From Ruminococcaceae bacterium UBA3451 (GTDB taxonomy: Bacteria; Bacillota; Clostridia; Oscillospirales; Acutalibacteraceae), in NCBI GenBank assembly GCA_002378845.1, contig DFRY01000042.1, positions 1 to 14,535 on the forward strand: a stretch of 14,535 bases of DNA, given 5' to 3'. A model generated the notes under the pieces. The model made no database searches, was not told the DNA's origin, and saw only the letters and a list, made by a program, of their open reading frames with translations. How positions within the stretch are numbered: position 1 is the stretch's first letter; each line of letters begins with the position of its first letter. Position numbers and translations under genes: made by a program. Of this stretch, positions 1-7,273 are shown piece by piece.

Positions 1-1637
1 CGGGAAAACAAATGGCAATTGACGCGGACTTAAGCTCCGGTCTGATTGCAGAAGACATGGCGCGCCAGCGCAGAAATGATGTACAGCGCGAAGCGGAATT
101 TTACGGCGCAATGGACGGTGCCACCAAGTTTGTGAAGGGTGACGCCATTGCTTCCATTATTATCACGTTTATCAATTTTATAGCAGGAACCATTATCGGC
201 ATGGTTCAGGGCGGCGGCACAATTAACGACGTGCTTACGACGTATTCCATCGCTACCGTCGGCGACGGCCTTGTTTCCCAGCTGCCCGCATTGCTGATTT
301 CCACTGCAACCGGTATGATCGTAACCCGTGCGGCGTCAGACTCCAGCCTGAGCATGGATGTTTCCAAGCAGTTTTTCTCACAGCCGGCTGTCATGATTAC
401 CGCGGGCTGCGCATTGTTGGCACTGTGTTTGATACCGGGAATGCCGTTGCCGCAGATTTTGGTTGTTGCGGTTTCACTGATTGTGGCGGGTGTTACCATT
501 CAAAGAAGAAAGAATTTCGAAGGCAGTGAATTTGCGGCGGTTCCAGCGGAAGGCGAAGCCGCGCAGCCGCAGGACGAAGCCACCTACTTTAATAACATTG
601 ATAATATTTATGACCTGCTGCAGATTGACACGATTGAAATGGAATTCGGTTACAGCCTGATTCCGTTGGTGGATGAAAACAGCGGCAGCAGCTTTATTGA
701 ACGATTGGTTACCTTCCGAAAGCAGTTTGCTATGGAAATGGGTACCGTAATTCCTGCGGTTCGTCTGCGGGACAACGGCATGCTGAACCCAAATCAGTAT
801 GTGATTAAAATCAAAGGGGAAGAAGTCAGCCGTGGTGAAATCCTCGTCGATTATTACCTTGCGCTTGACCCGGGCAACCTTACCGGCAGCATCGACGGAA
901 TTGAAACCATTGAACCGGCATACGGAATCCCCAGTAAATGGATTACGCCGGATAAAAAGGAAATGGCTGAAATTTACGGTTACACGGTCATTGACCCGCT
1001 CTCCGTCGTGGTTACGCATTTGTCCGAAACCGTGCGGCATTACGCGCACGAGCTTCTTACCCGTCAGGACATTAATCAGCTTCTTGAAACGGTCAAGAAA
1101 GGGGACAGCACGCTGGTTGACGACGTGGTGCCGAACCTGATTTCTTACAGCAATCTGCAAAAGGTGCTGTGCAGTCTGCTAAAGGAAGGCGTCCCGATTC
1201 GGGATATGGAAACAATTCTCAGTACAATTTCCGATTATGCGTCCACGGTGCGTGAAACCGAAGTTCTTACCGAATACGTAAGGCAGGCGCTGAAACGCAC
1301 CATTACCCGAAAGTGGTCCGACGGCGGGCAAATCCGGGTTATTACGCTTGACAGTGAAGTCGAACGGATTATTGTCAATTCCATCAATAAAAACGATCAG
1401 GGCACTTACCTTTCTATGGACCCGCAAACCACGCAAAAAATCGTTTCCAAGCTGCTTGACTGCATAACCAAGGTAAAAGACGCAATCAATGTTCCAATTA
1501 TTCTTACTTCACCCTTGGTTCGCATTTATTTCAGTAAAATGCTGGAGCAGTTTTACCCCAATGCGGTGGTGCTCTCGTTTAATGAACTGAACACCAACGT
1601 ACAGATTCAGGCGGTTGCCAACGTTACGTTAGAATAG
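1..1637 (+). CDS. flhA: Flagellar export gate protein FlhA, 5' end missing
   Basis: FlhA forms the nonameric export gate of the flagellar type III secretion system in the inner membrane, and its cytosolic ring docks chaperone-cargo complexes. The reading frame is already open at base 3 and enters with the family-typical GKQMAIDADL stretch, so the ATG at 12 is internal and the gene starts upstream of the window. About 544 residues remain of the usual 680-700; the first membrane helices and the FHIPEP region are missing. Visible parts are the end of the membrane domain, with hydrophobic segments near residues 50-70, 90-105 and 125-165 counted from the internal ATG, and then the complete cytosolic domain. 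The latter is recognisable from GTVIPAVRLRDN, ALDPGN, YGIPSKWI, VVVTHLSE and the HELLTRQD motif. The TAG stop is followed after 29 bases by the sigma factor gene, so the two are likely cotranscribed. Confidence 0.97.
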   Translation, partial: GKQMAIDADLSSGLIAEDMARQRRNDVQREAEFYGAMDGATKFVKGDAIASIIITFINFIAGTIIGMVQGGGTINDVLTTYSIATVGDGLVSQLPALLISTATGMIVTRAASDSSLSMDVSKQFFSQPAVMITAGCALLALCLIPGMPLPQILVVAVSLIVAGVTIQRRKNFEGSEFAAVPAEGEAAQPQDEATYFNNIDNIYDLLQIDTIEMEFGYSLIPLVDENSGSSFIERLVTFRKQFAMEMGTVIPAVRLRDNGMLNPNQYVIKIKGEEVSRGEILVDYYLALDPGNLTGSIDGIETIEPAYGIPSKWITPDKKEMAEIYGYTVIDPLSVVVTHLSETVRHYAHELLTRQDINQLLETVKKGDSTLVDDVVPNLISYSNLQKVLCSLLKEGVPIRDMETILSTISDYASTVRETEVLTEYVRQALKRTITRKWSDGGQIRVITLDSEVERIIVNSINKNDQGTYLSMDPQTTQKIVSKLLDCITKVKDAINVPIILTSPLVRIYFSKMLEQFYPNAVVLSFNELNTNVQIQAVANVTLE

Positions 1638-1666
1638 TATTTTTGTACAGAAGGAGGAGCGGCTGA

Positions 1667-2440
1667 ATGAAAACTTCTGAAATAAGCCGGATTTCCGCTG
1701 ATGACTTGTGGCTGGAATACCAGCAGACAAAAGATATGGAAACTCGTAACATGCTCGTTGTGCAATACAGCTATATTGTAAAATGTATTGCACTAAAAAC
1801 TGTCGGCCGCTATCAGCATTTTAATTACATGGACGATATAGTAAATGAAGGGCTCATCGCCATGTTGGATGCTGTAGAAAAGTTCGACCCGGAAAAGAAA
1901 GTAAAGTTTGAGACATACGCTTCCATCAAGGTGCGCGGCGCCATGATCGATTACATACGAAAGCAGGACTGCTTCCCCAGAAGGCTGAAGCGGATTGCGA
2001 AAAATATGAACGAGGCGGAAAACACGCTCAGCCACGAACTGGGCCGAAACCCTACCGACCAGGAGCTGGCCGATTATCTGGATGTCAGCCTTTCGGATTA
2101 TGAAAAAATGCAGGCGGAAACCTGCGCGCTGAACATGCTTTCCTTTGAGGAAATTATTTACGAAAAGGGCGCCGAAAATATTGAGCTCAGTCTGGCCAGT
2201 GACCAAATCCGGGGGCCGGAGCAGGTTGTGGCGGAAAAAGAACTGCAAGACGTATTGGCCAGTGATATTGAGCTGCTAAATGAAAAAGAGCAAATCGTAA
2301 TCTCTCTTTATTATAAAGAGCAGTTAAAGATTAAAGAAATTTCCAGTATAATGGGAATCAGCGATTCCCGGGTGTCGCAAATTCATTCCAACGCGTTAAG
2401 AAAATTGAAAAAACATCTTACGGAATATTACAATCAATAA
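1667..2440 (+). CDS. fliA: Flagellar sigma factor, FliA/SigD (sigma-28) family
   Basis: This RNA polymerase sigma factor of the FliA/WhiG family is expected to direct transcription of late flagellar, motility and chemotaxis genes from TAAA/GCCGATAT-type promoters, some of which are visible in this window. At 257 residues it has the normal family length. Region 2 spans about residues 25-100 (MDDIVNEG, KFETYASIKVRGAMIDYIR). A region 3 helix pair follows at about 105-155 (ELGRNPTDQELADYL). Region 4 with its helix-turn-helix is at about 195-250 (LNEKEQIVISLYY, EISSIMGISDSRVSQIH). The start is set by AGGAGG at 1652-1657, nine bases upstream. The usual DWxPR segment reads DCFPR (residues 101-105), a Trp-to-Cys change. 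The gene lies directly between flhA and the rod genes. I use fliA; Bacillus-style naming would be sigD. No anti-sigma factor FlgM is visible here. Confidence 0.95.
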   Translation: MKTSEISRISADDLWLEYQQTKDMETRNMLVVQYSYIVKCIALKTVGRYQHFNYMDDIVNEGLIAMLDAVEKFDPEKKVKFETYASIKVRGAMIDYIRKQDCFPRRLKRIAKNMNEAENTLSHELGRNPTDQELADYLDVSLSDYEKMQAETCALNMLSFEEIIYEKGAENIELSLASDQIRGPEQVVAEKELQDVLASDIELLNEKEQIVISLYYKEQLKIKEISSIMGISDSRVSQIHSNALRKLKKHLTEYYNQ

Positions 2441-2456
2441 ATTAGGAGGCGGAGCA

Positions 2457-3197
2457 ATGGTAAGAGGATTTTATATGCTCGGCTCCGGCATGCTGACACA
2501 GGGCAGGGTTTTAACCGGAATCAGTAATAACCTGGCCAATGTGGAAACACCCGGATACAAACGAAAAGAAGTGTCTGCCAGCACATTTGGGAATATGGTG
2601 ATTGCCAGGGTGGATTCCCAAGGGCAAAGCGATCCTATCGGGGATATGAGCATGGCCACAATTGCCGACAGAACGAATACCATTCATTCGGAAGGCAACC
2701 TGAAAAACACGGACCGCGGTCTTGATTTCGCTATTCAGGGCGAGGGCTTTTTTGCGGTTCAGGGCCAGAACGGAACGGTTTACACCCGCGACGGCAGTTT
2801 TAATGTGGACCAGGACGGGTACCTTGTTCTGAGCGGTCAGGGCCGCGTTATGGGTACCAACGGGCCGATTCAGGTGGGTACGGATGATATTACGGCGGAT
2901 TCACAGGGGAATCTTTCGGTAGACGGAAACGTAGTCGGAAAAATCGCCGTTTATAATTTTGATGATTACAATACTCTGCGAACCGCAGGCGAAGGAATGT
3001 TTACCGCCGGCGGCGGCGCAACCGAAATGCAGAATCCGGAAATTGCATGGAAAACCGTAGAGGGTTCCAATGTGGATTCCGCACAGGAAATGACAAATGC
3101 CATCTCCGCGCAGCGTAACCTGCAAAGCTGTTCGCAGGCGCTTAAAATGTACGATCAGGTGCTTTCCAGGGCCGTAACCGATATTGCGAAAATATAG
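2457..3197 (+). CDS. flgF: Flagellar basal-body rod protein, FlgF-like
   Basis: This is a rod/hook-family axial protein of 246 residues, exported through the flagellar secretion system to build the rod across the cell wall. The N-terminal rod motif is clear (SNNLANVETPGYKR, residues 23-36). A central domain has the FFAVQGQNGTVYTRDGSF pattern of FlgF/FlgG/FlgE proteins, and the C-terminal helix ends AQEMTNAISAQRNLQ and beyond, as in the family. The start is fixed by AGGAGG at 2444-2449, seven bases upstream. It begins 16 bases after the sigma factor stop and is followed 23 bases later by a second rod gene. I call it FlgF (equivalent to Bacillus FlhO) because the next gene fits FlgG better. The family is certain; the FlgF versus FlgG assignment is an inference from gene order and C-terminal similarity. 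Confidence 0.85.
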   Translation: MVRGFYMLGSGMLTQGRVLTGISNNLANVETPGYKRKEVSASTFGNMVIARVDSQGQSDPIGDMSMATIADRTNTIHSEGNLKNTDRGLDFAIQGEGFFAVQGQNGTVYTRDGSFNVDQDGYLVLSGQGRVMGTNGPIQVGTDDITADSQGNLSVDGNVVGKIAVYNFDDYNTLRTAGEGMFTAGGGATEMQNPEIAWKTVEGSNVDSAQEMTNAISAQRNLQSCSQALKMYDQVLSRAVTDIAKI

Positions 3198-3220
3198 CTT
3201 AAATAGAGAAGGGTAAAAGT

Positions 3221-3925
3221 ATGATTAGTTCTTTTTATACTGCGTCTACCGGAACAATTCAGCTGCAAAAAGGGGTCGACGTTGTTGCGAACAACATCGC
3301 AAACATTGCTACAACCGGCTATAAAGCTTCGGACGCTACCTTTGCCGATTTGTTGTACACCAATATTAACGCTTCCGCAGACGCGGACAACGAGCTGAAA
3401 AGCGGTCACGGCACAAAGCTGCAGAAAACGGATGTGAAATTTACTCAGGGTGACTTTCAGAACACCGGGCGCCCCTTTGATTACGCGCTGACACAGCCTG
3501 ACCAGTTCTTTGCAGTTGATACGAACGGGCAGATTAAGTATACCAGAAACGGCCAGTTCCATTTGTCTGTACAGCCGGACGGAAACTTCTTGGTCGCGTC
3601 GGACGGCAGCTACGTGCTGGATGCAAACAACCAGCGAATTTCAGTGGCGGACGAGCAGGCGGATCCGAAGGTCGGCGTATTTTCGTTTGATAATACCGAG
3701 GGGCTTATGCGTGACGGCAATACTAATTTTACCGCCAATGCTCTTTCCGGCGACGCAGCTTCGGTCAATGAACCGGAATTGAAAAAGGGATATTTGGAGG
3801 ATTCCTCCATTAACACAGCGGACGAAATGGTGTCCGTTATGGAACTGCAAAAAGCGTTCCAGTTCAACTCGAAAATTGTTCAGCTTTCCGATGAGATTAT
3901 GCAGACCGTGAACGGATTAAGGTAA
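3221..3925 (+). CDS. flgG: Flagellar basal-body rod protein, FlgG-like
   Basis: This second rod-family protein has 234 residues, slightly shorter than the usual 260. It probably forms the distal rod that connects to the hook. It shows the N-terminal motif ANNIANIATTGYKASD (about residues 23-38). It then has the FlgG-like run GDFQNTGRPFDYAL and QFFAVDTNGQIKYTRNG, matching the family pattern 'F.QG.l..TGr.lD.AI.G.gFF.V'. The C-terminus (EMVSVMELQKAFQFNSKIV) closely follows the FlgG pattern EMV..I..QRAYE.NSK. An AGAAGGG ribosome site sits about eight bases before the ATG. An AT-rich 6-bp inverted repeat overlaps the stop codon (3916-3932) but has no U-tract. The gene lies in the same + strand run as the flgF-like gene and fapA. 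It may correspond to Bacillus FlhP. Confidence 0.85.
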   Translation: MISSFYTASTGTIQLQKGVDVVANNIANIATTGYKASDATFADLLYTNINASADADNELKSGHGTKLQKTDVKFTQGDFQNTGRPFDYALTQPDQFFAVDTNGQIKYTRNGQFHLSVQPDGNFLVASDGSYVLDANNQRISVADEQADPKVGVFSFDNTEGLMRDGNTNFTANALSGDAASVNEPELKKGYLEDSSINTADEMVSVMELQKAFQFNSKIVQLSDEIMQTVNGLR

Positions 3926-3962
3926 TCTTAATTTCAGCAGATGAGAAAGAAAGTGACTCACA

Positions 3963-5459
3963 ATGAACGCGGATTCCAGCTCGACAAACGGCGAAAATAC
4001 ATCTGTTCCAGCGGAACAGACAGAAACTCCTCAGGAAGAGAAAAAACCTGAATTTTCCCTGCAGATTTCCATGGATAATATGACGGCCTACCTTCGTGTT
4101 AAGCCGGCTTATGCCGGTCAGAAGGTTTCTTATGACGAAATCTGTGAATTTCTGAAACAAAAGGATGTTACTTACGGTATTTGCGAACTTGCGATTCAGT
4201 CTTTCTGTGAGGAAGAACGGTTTTATTCGGAACTGATCTGCGCAAAGGGAACCCCTGTGGTGGACGGTACCGACGGCTGGCTTACCTATCATTTTGATAC
4301 CAATAAAAATCTAATGCCCAAGGAAAGGGAAGACGGCACCGTCGATTTCCGTGATCTTGGGTTAGTGAAAAATATTGTAAAGGGCGACGCGCTGTGTACG
4401 ATTACACCGCCGGAACCGGGAAAAGACGGCACTGACGTTTTCGGGCATGTAATCCCATTTCGTCCCGGTTTAATGCCGACGCTTCCATTCGGTGCGAACA
4501 CCGTCGCTTCGCCGGACAAACTTTCACTTTTGGCGGAAGTGGACGGCTGCATTGAATACCTGAATACCCAAATCAATGTAAACGACGTTTTCATTGTACG
4601 CGGTAATGTAGACAGTGCTTCCGGCAATGTGACGGCGAACGGTTCCGTCATTGTGCAGGGTGATGTACGCGAAGGCTTTTTTGTAAAGGCGGGGCAGGAT
4701 ATTTCCGTACGCGGTATAGTAGAAGGCGCTACGCTGGAAGCAAAGGGAAGTATCTCTCTTTCCAGAGGAATGAACGGCATGGGCAGAGGTACGCTGAATG
4801 CCGGCGGAAATATTGTAGGAAAGTATTTTGAAAATGCGAATTTGAATTCTGAAAACGATATTTATGCGGACGTGCTTTTAAACTGCCGTGCAACAGCGCG
4901 CGGTTCCATTATTTTGAAGGGGCAAAAGGCCTCTTTAATCGGGGGCAGCTGTCAGGTGGGGCAAAGAATCTATGCAAAAAACATTGGGACTCCCGGCAGT
5001 ACCGCCACACGCGTTTCCATTGTGTCCGAGGCGCTTTCGTCATTGCTTGTCGCCGACAAGGAAGAAAATAATCAGGACTCACTGAACCGTAAGCTTGCCG
5101 AAGCACAGAAAACGCTGGATGAATTTACCGAGCAGTATACGGCGTTAAAACAGCAAATTTCGCTGAACGGTCAGCCTGGCATGGAACGCACCAACATGCT
5201 TTTAAAAGCTTCCATTATGAAGAAAAGCCAGCTGAACGAAGCGGTACAGTCTTTAAAAAAACAAATCAGCAGTCTGGAACAAAAAACGAACAGTCTGGTG
5301 GACTTTCATGTTGTTGGAGTAGGGATTATTTATCCCGGAACAAAAATGTCAATCGGCCCGCACACCACCAACATTCAGAATGAATACAGCAACACAAAGT
5401 TTTACGCGGATCAGGAACGAATTGTTTCCGGCCCGGTACTGCCTTCCGACACCGCCTGA
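3963..5459 (+). CDS. fapA: FapA family flagellar assembly protein (DUF342)
   Basis: This is a FapA/DUF342 protein of 498 residues. The family is commonly found among flagellar genes; in Vibrio a member has been linked to flagellar assembly and polar localisation, but the role in Clostridia is not established. After a low-complexity polar N-terminus (residues 1-30) comes the N-terminal FapA domain (about 30-150). A central repetitive beta-solenoid-like region follows (about 160-345), with repeating NVDSASGNV, GSVIVQGDV, ISVRGIVEGA, GNIVGKYFENA and SLIGGSCQVG segments. A charged coiled coil lies at about 370-445, and a short terminal beta region ends near residue 498. No signal peptide or membrane segment is visible, so it is probably cytoplasmic. 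The ribosome site is weak (purine-rich GAGAAAGAAAG about 10 bases upstream). The gene lies 37 bases after flgG and 96 bases before the preferred cheC start. Confidence 0.88.
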   Translation: MNADSSSTNGENTSVPAEQTETPQEEKKPEFSLQISMDNMTAYLRVKPAYAGQKVSYDEICEFLKQKDVTYGICELAIQSFCEEERFYSELICAKGTPVVDGTDGWLTYHFDTNKNLMPKEREDGTVDFRDLGLVKNIVKGDALCTITPPEPGKDGTDVFGHVIPFRPGLMPTLPFGANTVASPDKLSLLAEVDGCIEYLNTQINVNDVFIVRGNVDSASGNVTANGSVIVQGDVREGFFVKAGQDISVRGIVEGATLEAKGSISLSRGMNGMGRGTLNAGGNIVGKYFENANLNSENDIYADVLLNCRATARGSIILKGQKASLIGGSCQVGQRIYAKNIGTPGSTATRVSIVSEALSSLLVADKEENNQDSLNRKLAEAQKTLDEFTEQYTALKQQISLNGQPGMERTNMLLKASIMKKSQLNEAVQSLKKQISSLEQKTNSLVDFHVVGVGIIYPGTKMSIGPHTTNIQNEYSNTKFYADQERIVSGPVLPSDTA

Positions 5460-5483
5460 GTGGCGGACGGTGCGTATTTATAA

Positions 5484-5517
5484 CGAATCCTTTTAATAAA
5501 ACCGCAGAAAGGATTCG
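5484..5517 (+). other. Hairpin in the fapA-cheC gap, no U-tract
   Basis: Arms CGAATCCTTT (5484-5493) and AAAGGATTCG (5508-5517) form a perfect 10-bp stem with a 14-base loop. No T-run follows on either strand, so it does not look like a standard intrinsic terminator. It lies in the 96-base spacer between the structural genes and cheC-cheD, which is the longest gap in the + strand run. It could be an mRNA processing or stability element, or a leaky attenuator. Its function is unknown. Confidence 0.5.
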
Positions 5518-5555
5518 GTTGCACAACAGCCGATATGCGGCGGCACGGAGTTATC

Positions 5556-6179
5556 ATGTCAATTCTAAATTTGGAACAGCTTAACGATATGCATATTGAT
5601 GTTCTGAAGGAAATAGGGAATATCGGCGCGGGCAATGCCGCCACTTCGCTTTCCCAAATGCTGAATACAACGGTCGATATGACGGTTCCAACTGTCCGAA
5701 TTTTGGATATCAACGATGCGGCCAATGCACTTGGCGGCCCTGAAAATGCAGTCATCGGAATTCTCGCAAAGCTCTATGGAGAAATTGAGGGAATTATGAT
5801 GTTTATTATTGAGCAGAGCATTGCAAAAACCGCTTTGCTGTCACTGCTTGGGGAAGAAGAGATCCGTTGCGAAAATTTAACGGAAATGGAGCTTTCCGCT
5901 ATTTCCGAAATCGGCAATATTATGATTGCGGCCTATACCGGTTCCATCGGAACCCTCTCCCAGCTGAATATTAAAACGTCCGTTCCTGCTATTACCGTTG
6001 ACATGGTGGGGGCGATTTTAAGTGTACCTGCAATTGAAATGAGTTCCGTTTCTGACAAAATCATTTTTATTGAGGATGATTTTTTAAGCGACGACCGGAA
6101 CGTCACAGCAAATATGATGCTTGTTCCTACTATGGATTCTTTAGGAAGATTAATGCAGAAATTGGGTATTGAGTTATGA
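5556..6179 (+). CDS. cheC: CheY-P phosphatase CheC
   Basis: CheC dephosphorylates phosphorylated CheY and binds CheD, linking CheY-P level to receptor adaptation in Gram-positive chemotaxis. With the start at 5556 the protein has 207 residues, the normal length. Both catalytic repeats are intact. The first has D15, E19 and N22, with P45 exactly 22 residues after the Asn (IGNIGAGNA motif). The second has S114, E118 and N121, with P144 at the same spacing (SEIGNIM). This matches the (D/S)-x3-E-x2-N-x22-P pattern of CheC/CheX/FliY. An ATG at 5535 would add seven residues (MRRHGVI), but the later ATG has CGGAG at 5546-5550 five bases upstream and starts like other CheC proteins, so I prefer it. 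The TGA overlaps the cheD ATG by four bases (ATGA), which suggests translational coupling with its partner. Confidence 0.94.
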   Translation: MSILNLEQLNDMHIDVLKEIGNIGAGNAATSLSQMLNTTVDMTVPTVRILDINDAANALGGPENAVIGILAKLYGEIEGIMMFIIEQSIAKTALLSLLGEEEIRCENLTEMELSAISEIGNIMIAAYTGSIGTLSQLNIKTSVPAITVDMVGAILSVPAIEMSSVSDKIIFIEDDFLSDDRNVTANMMLVPTMDSLGRLMQKLGIEL

Positions 6180-6661
6180 GTAATGTGGTCACCATTGGCA
6201 TTTCAGATATGAAAGTTGTAAAATGTGCGGATTCTCTTGTCACCTATGCGCTGGGCTCCTGTGTTGGAATTTGTTTGTACGACCCCACAACGAAAGTGGG
6301 GGGGTTAGGGCATATTATGCTCCCGAATTATCCGGTTACCAACCCGAAGGAAAACAAATTTCGGTTTGCAGATACCTGCATCCCTCAAATGTTGGATGAA
6401 ATGGAACGTCTGGGCTGTATTCGCAGAAGAATCGTCGCAAAAATCGCTGGCGGCGCAAAAATGTTTGACGTATCCGGCGATTCCGCTTTCGGTAATATCG
6501 GCGCCCGGAATATTACGGCGGTGAAAACTACGTTGCAAAGCTTCCAAATCCCGATTCAGGCGGAAGACACAGGGCTGAATTACGGAAGAACGGTTTATTT
6601 TTACACGGAAGACGGAAGCATGGTTGTAAAATCTTTTTCAAACGGAGTTAAAACATATTAA
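6176..6661 (+). CDS. cheD: Chemoreceptor glutamine deamidase CheD
   Basis: CheD deamidates specific glutamines on chemoreceptors to glutamate and forms a complex with CheC, which it activates. The protein has 161 residues, normal for the family. The catalytic triad is visible with the spacing known from Thermotoga CheD: T23, C29 (in ALGSCVGI) and H46 (in GHIMLP). Other conserved parts are AKIAGGAKMF, NIGARN and the late EDTGLNYGRTVYF segment. The ATG overlaps the cheC stop by four bases, so no separate spacer exists. The TAA is followed after 13 bases by a long hairpin, which makes this the last gene of the + strand run. CheA, CheB, CheR and CheY are not in the window. The receptor at 11905-13128 is one possible substrate, by inference only. 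Confidence 0.95.
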   Translation: MSNVVTIGISDMKVVKCADSLVTYALGSCVGICLYDPTTKVGGLGHIMLPNYPVTNPKENKFRFADTCIPQMLDEMERLGCIRRRIVAKIAGGAKMFDVSGDSAFGNIGARNITAVKTTLQSFQIPIQAEDTGLNYGRTVYFYTEDGSMVVKSFSNGVKTY

Positions 6662-6674
6662 TGGGAAAGCGAAC

Positions 6675-6737
6675 AAAAGCAAAGGCTTTTTTTCAAACCA
6701 GATCGGGCTGGCATTTTGAAAGAAAACCTTTGCTTTT
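6675..6737 (+). terminator. Long hairpin terminator after cheD
   Basis: The outer arms AAAAGCAAAGG (6675-6685) and CCTTTGCTTTT (6727-6737) pair over 11 bp. Inside them TTTCAAA (6691-6697) pairs with TTTGAAA (6715-6721), and CCAG (6698-6701) pairs with CTGG (6708-6711). The result is a bulged 63-base hairpin. The right arm ends in a T-run (6734-6739), as expected for rho-independent termination of the flhA-cheD transcript. The opposite strand also has a short U-rich tail. Confidence 0.75.
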
Positions 6738-6771
6738 TTGCTGCATTTTTTCGTTTGATTCAGTTACAGAA

Positions 6772-6797
6772 AAGCCCCGGCTTTTTAGCCGGGGCTT
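6772..6797 (-). terminator. Strong rho-independent terminator for the fliD-fliS-fliT unit, probably bidirectional
   Basis: A GC-rich 10-bp perfect stem, AAGCCCCGGC (6772-6781) with GCCGGGGCTT (6788-6797), has a 6-base loop. On the - strand it lies 19 bases after the last gene's stop and is followed by UUUUCU. On the + strand it is followed by AGTTTTT, so it can also act as a backup terminator for the opposing operon. It sits exactly between two convergent gene runs. Confidence 0.88.
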
Positions 6798-6816
6798 AGT
6801 TTTTGAGCAGGAAACG

Positions 6817-7260
6817 TTAACGGAATTTTTGGAACATACTTTGGCTTTTTCCGGCCGAGTGCAGTTCCTTAATTTTACCTTTTACCGTTTCATATTGCCG
6901 TTTCAATGCGTTGTTTGCGGATTGATTCAGTGCCGCAGCACGCCGGTAGAGGGAATCACATTTTTTTACCAGTTTCAATGCGGCTTTTTCTTCTTCGGTG
7001 CAGTCGCTTTCCTTTGCCGTCAAATCCAAAACGGAGCACACACGAACCTGTTCCTCCTCTGGCAATTGGGACAACTGGAATGCAATCAGATGATTGCATT
7101 TGTCCACTCGCTGCATCAATCCGCTTCTCTGGTCCAAAAAGTGTTCCAGTTTTATTTCCGGCTCGTTGCTGCGCACTTCAATCTGCTTGGTAAGGTTGAG
7201 TATTTGTGTGAGCAATATCGATTTTTGCTCCAAACAGATCCGGATTTCTTCGCTGAACAT
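6817..7260 (-). CDS. FliT/FlgN-like small flagellar chaperone candidate
   Basis: This small, highly charged, predicted all-helical protein has 147 residues, with heptad-like leucines in the first 60 residues (LLTQILNLTKQIEVR) and a second helical region at about 85-140. It has no signal peptide or membrane segment. The sequence alone does not give a firm family. Position does: the gene follows fliD and fliS in the fliD-fliS-fliT order known from enterobacteria and many Firmicutes, where FliT or a FlgN-like protein keeps FliD or hook-associated proteins export-competent. GGAGG at 7266-7270 lies five bases before the ATG. The gap to fliS is 13 bases, so it is in the same transcript. The name FliT is inferred from context, so I leave the symbol empty. 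A FlgN-type chaperone is the main alternative. Confidence 0.75.
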   Translation of the reverse strand: MFSEEIRICLEQKSILLTQILNLTKQIEVRSNEPEIKLEHFLDQRSGLMQRVDKCNHLIAFQLSQLPEEEQVRVCSVLDLTAKESDCTEEEKAALKLVKKCDSLYRRAAALNQSANNALKRQYETVKGKIKELHSAGKSQSMFQKFR

Positions 7261-7273
7261 AGCTGCCTCCGTT

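Noticed and set aside
474..1160. Long antisense frame of 228 codons inside flhA
   Set aside because: It is a shadow of the strongly conserved FlhA frame, with no ribosome site and no recognisable domain.
3177..3184. ACCGATAT near the end of flgF as a SigD promoter for flgG
   Set aside because: There is no TAAA at the right spacing, and the bases encode family-conserved residues. The 8-mer arises easily from codons.
3916..3932. Inverted repeat ATTAAG/CTTAAT at the flgG stop as a terminator
   Set aside because: It is only six A/T-rich pairs and has no U-tract, and the next gene follows in 37 bases. The operon probably continues.
5535..5555. Seven-residue N-terminal extension of CheC (ATG at 5535)
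   Set aside because: There is no ribosome site before it, and it overlaps the GCCGATAT element. The ATG at 5556 has CGGAG at good spacing and gives the usual CheC length.
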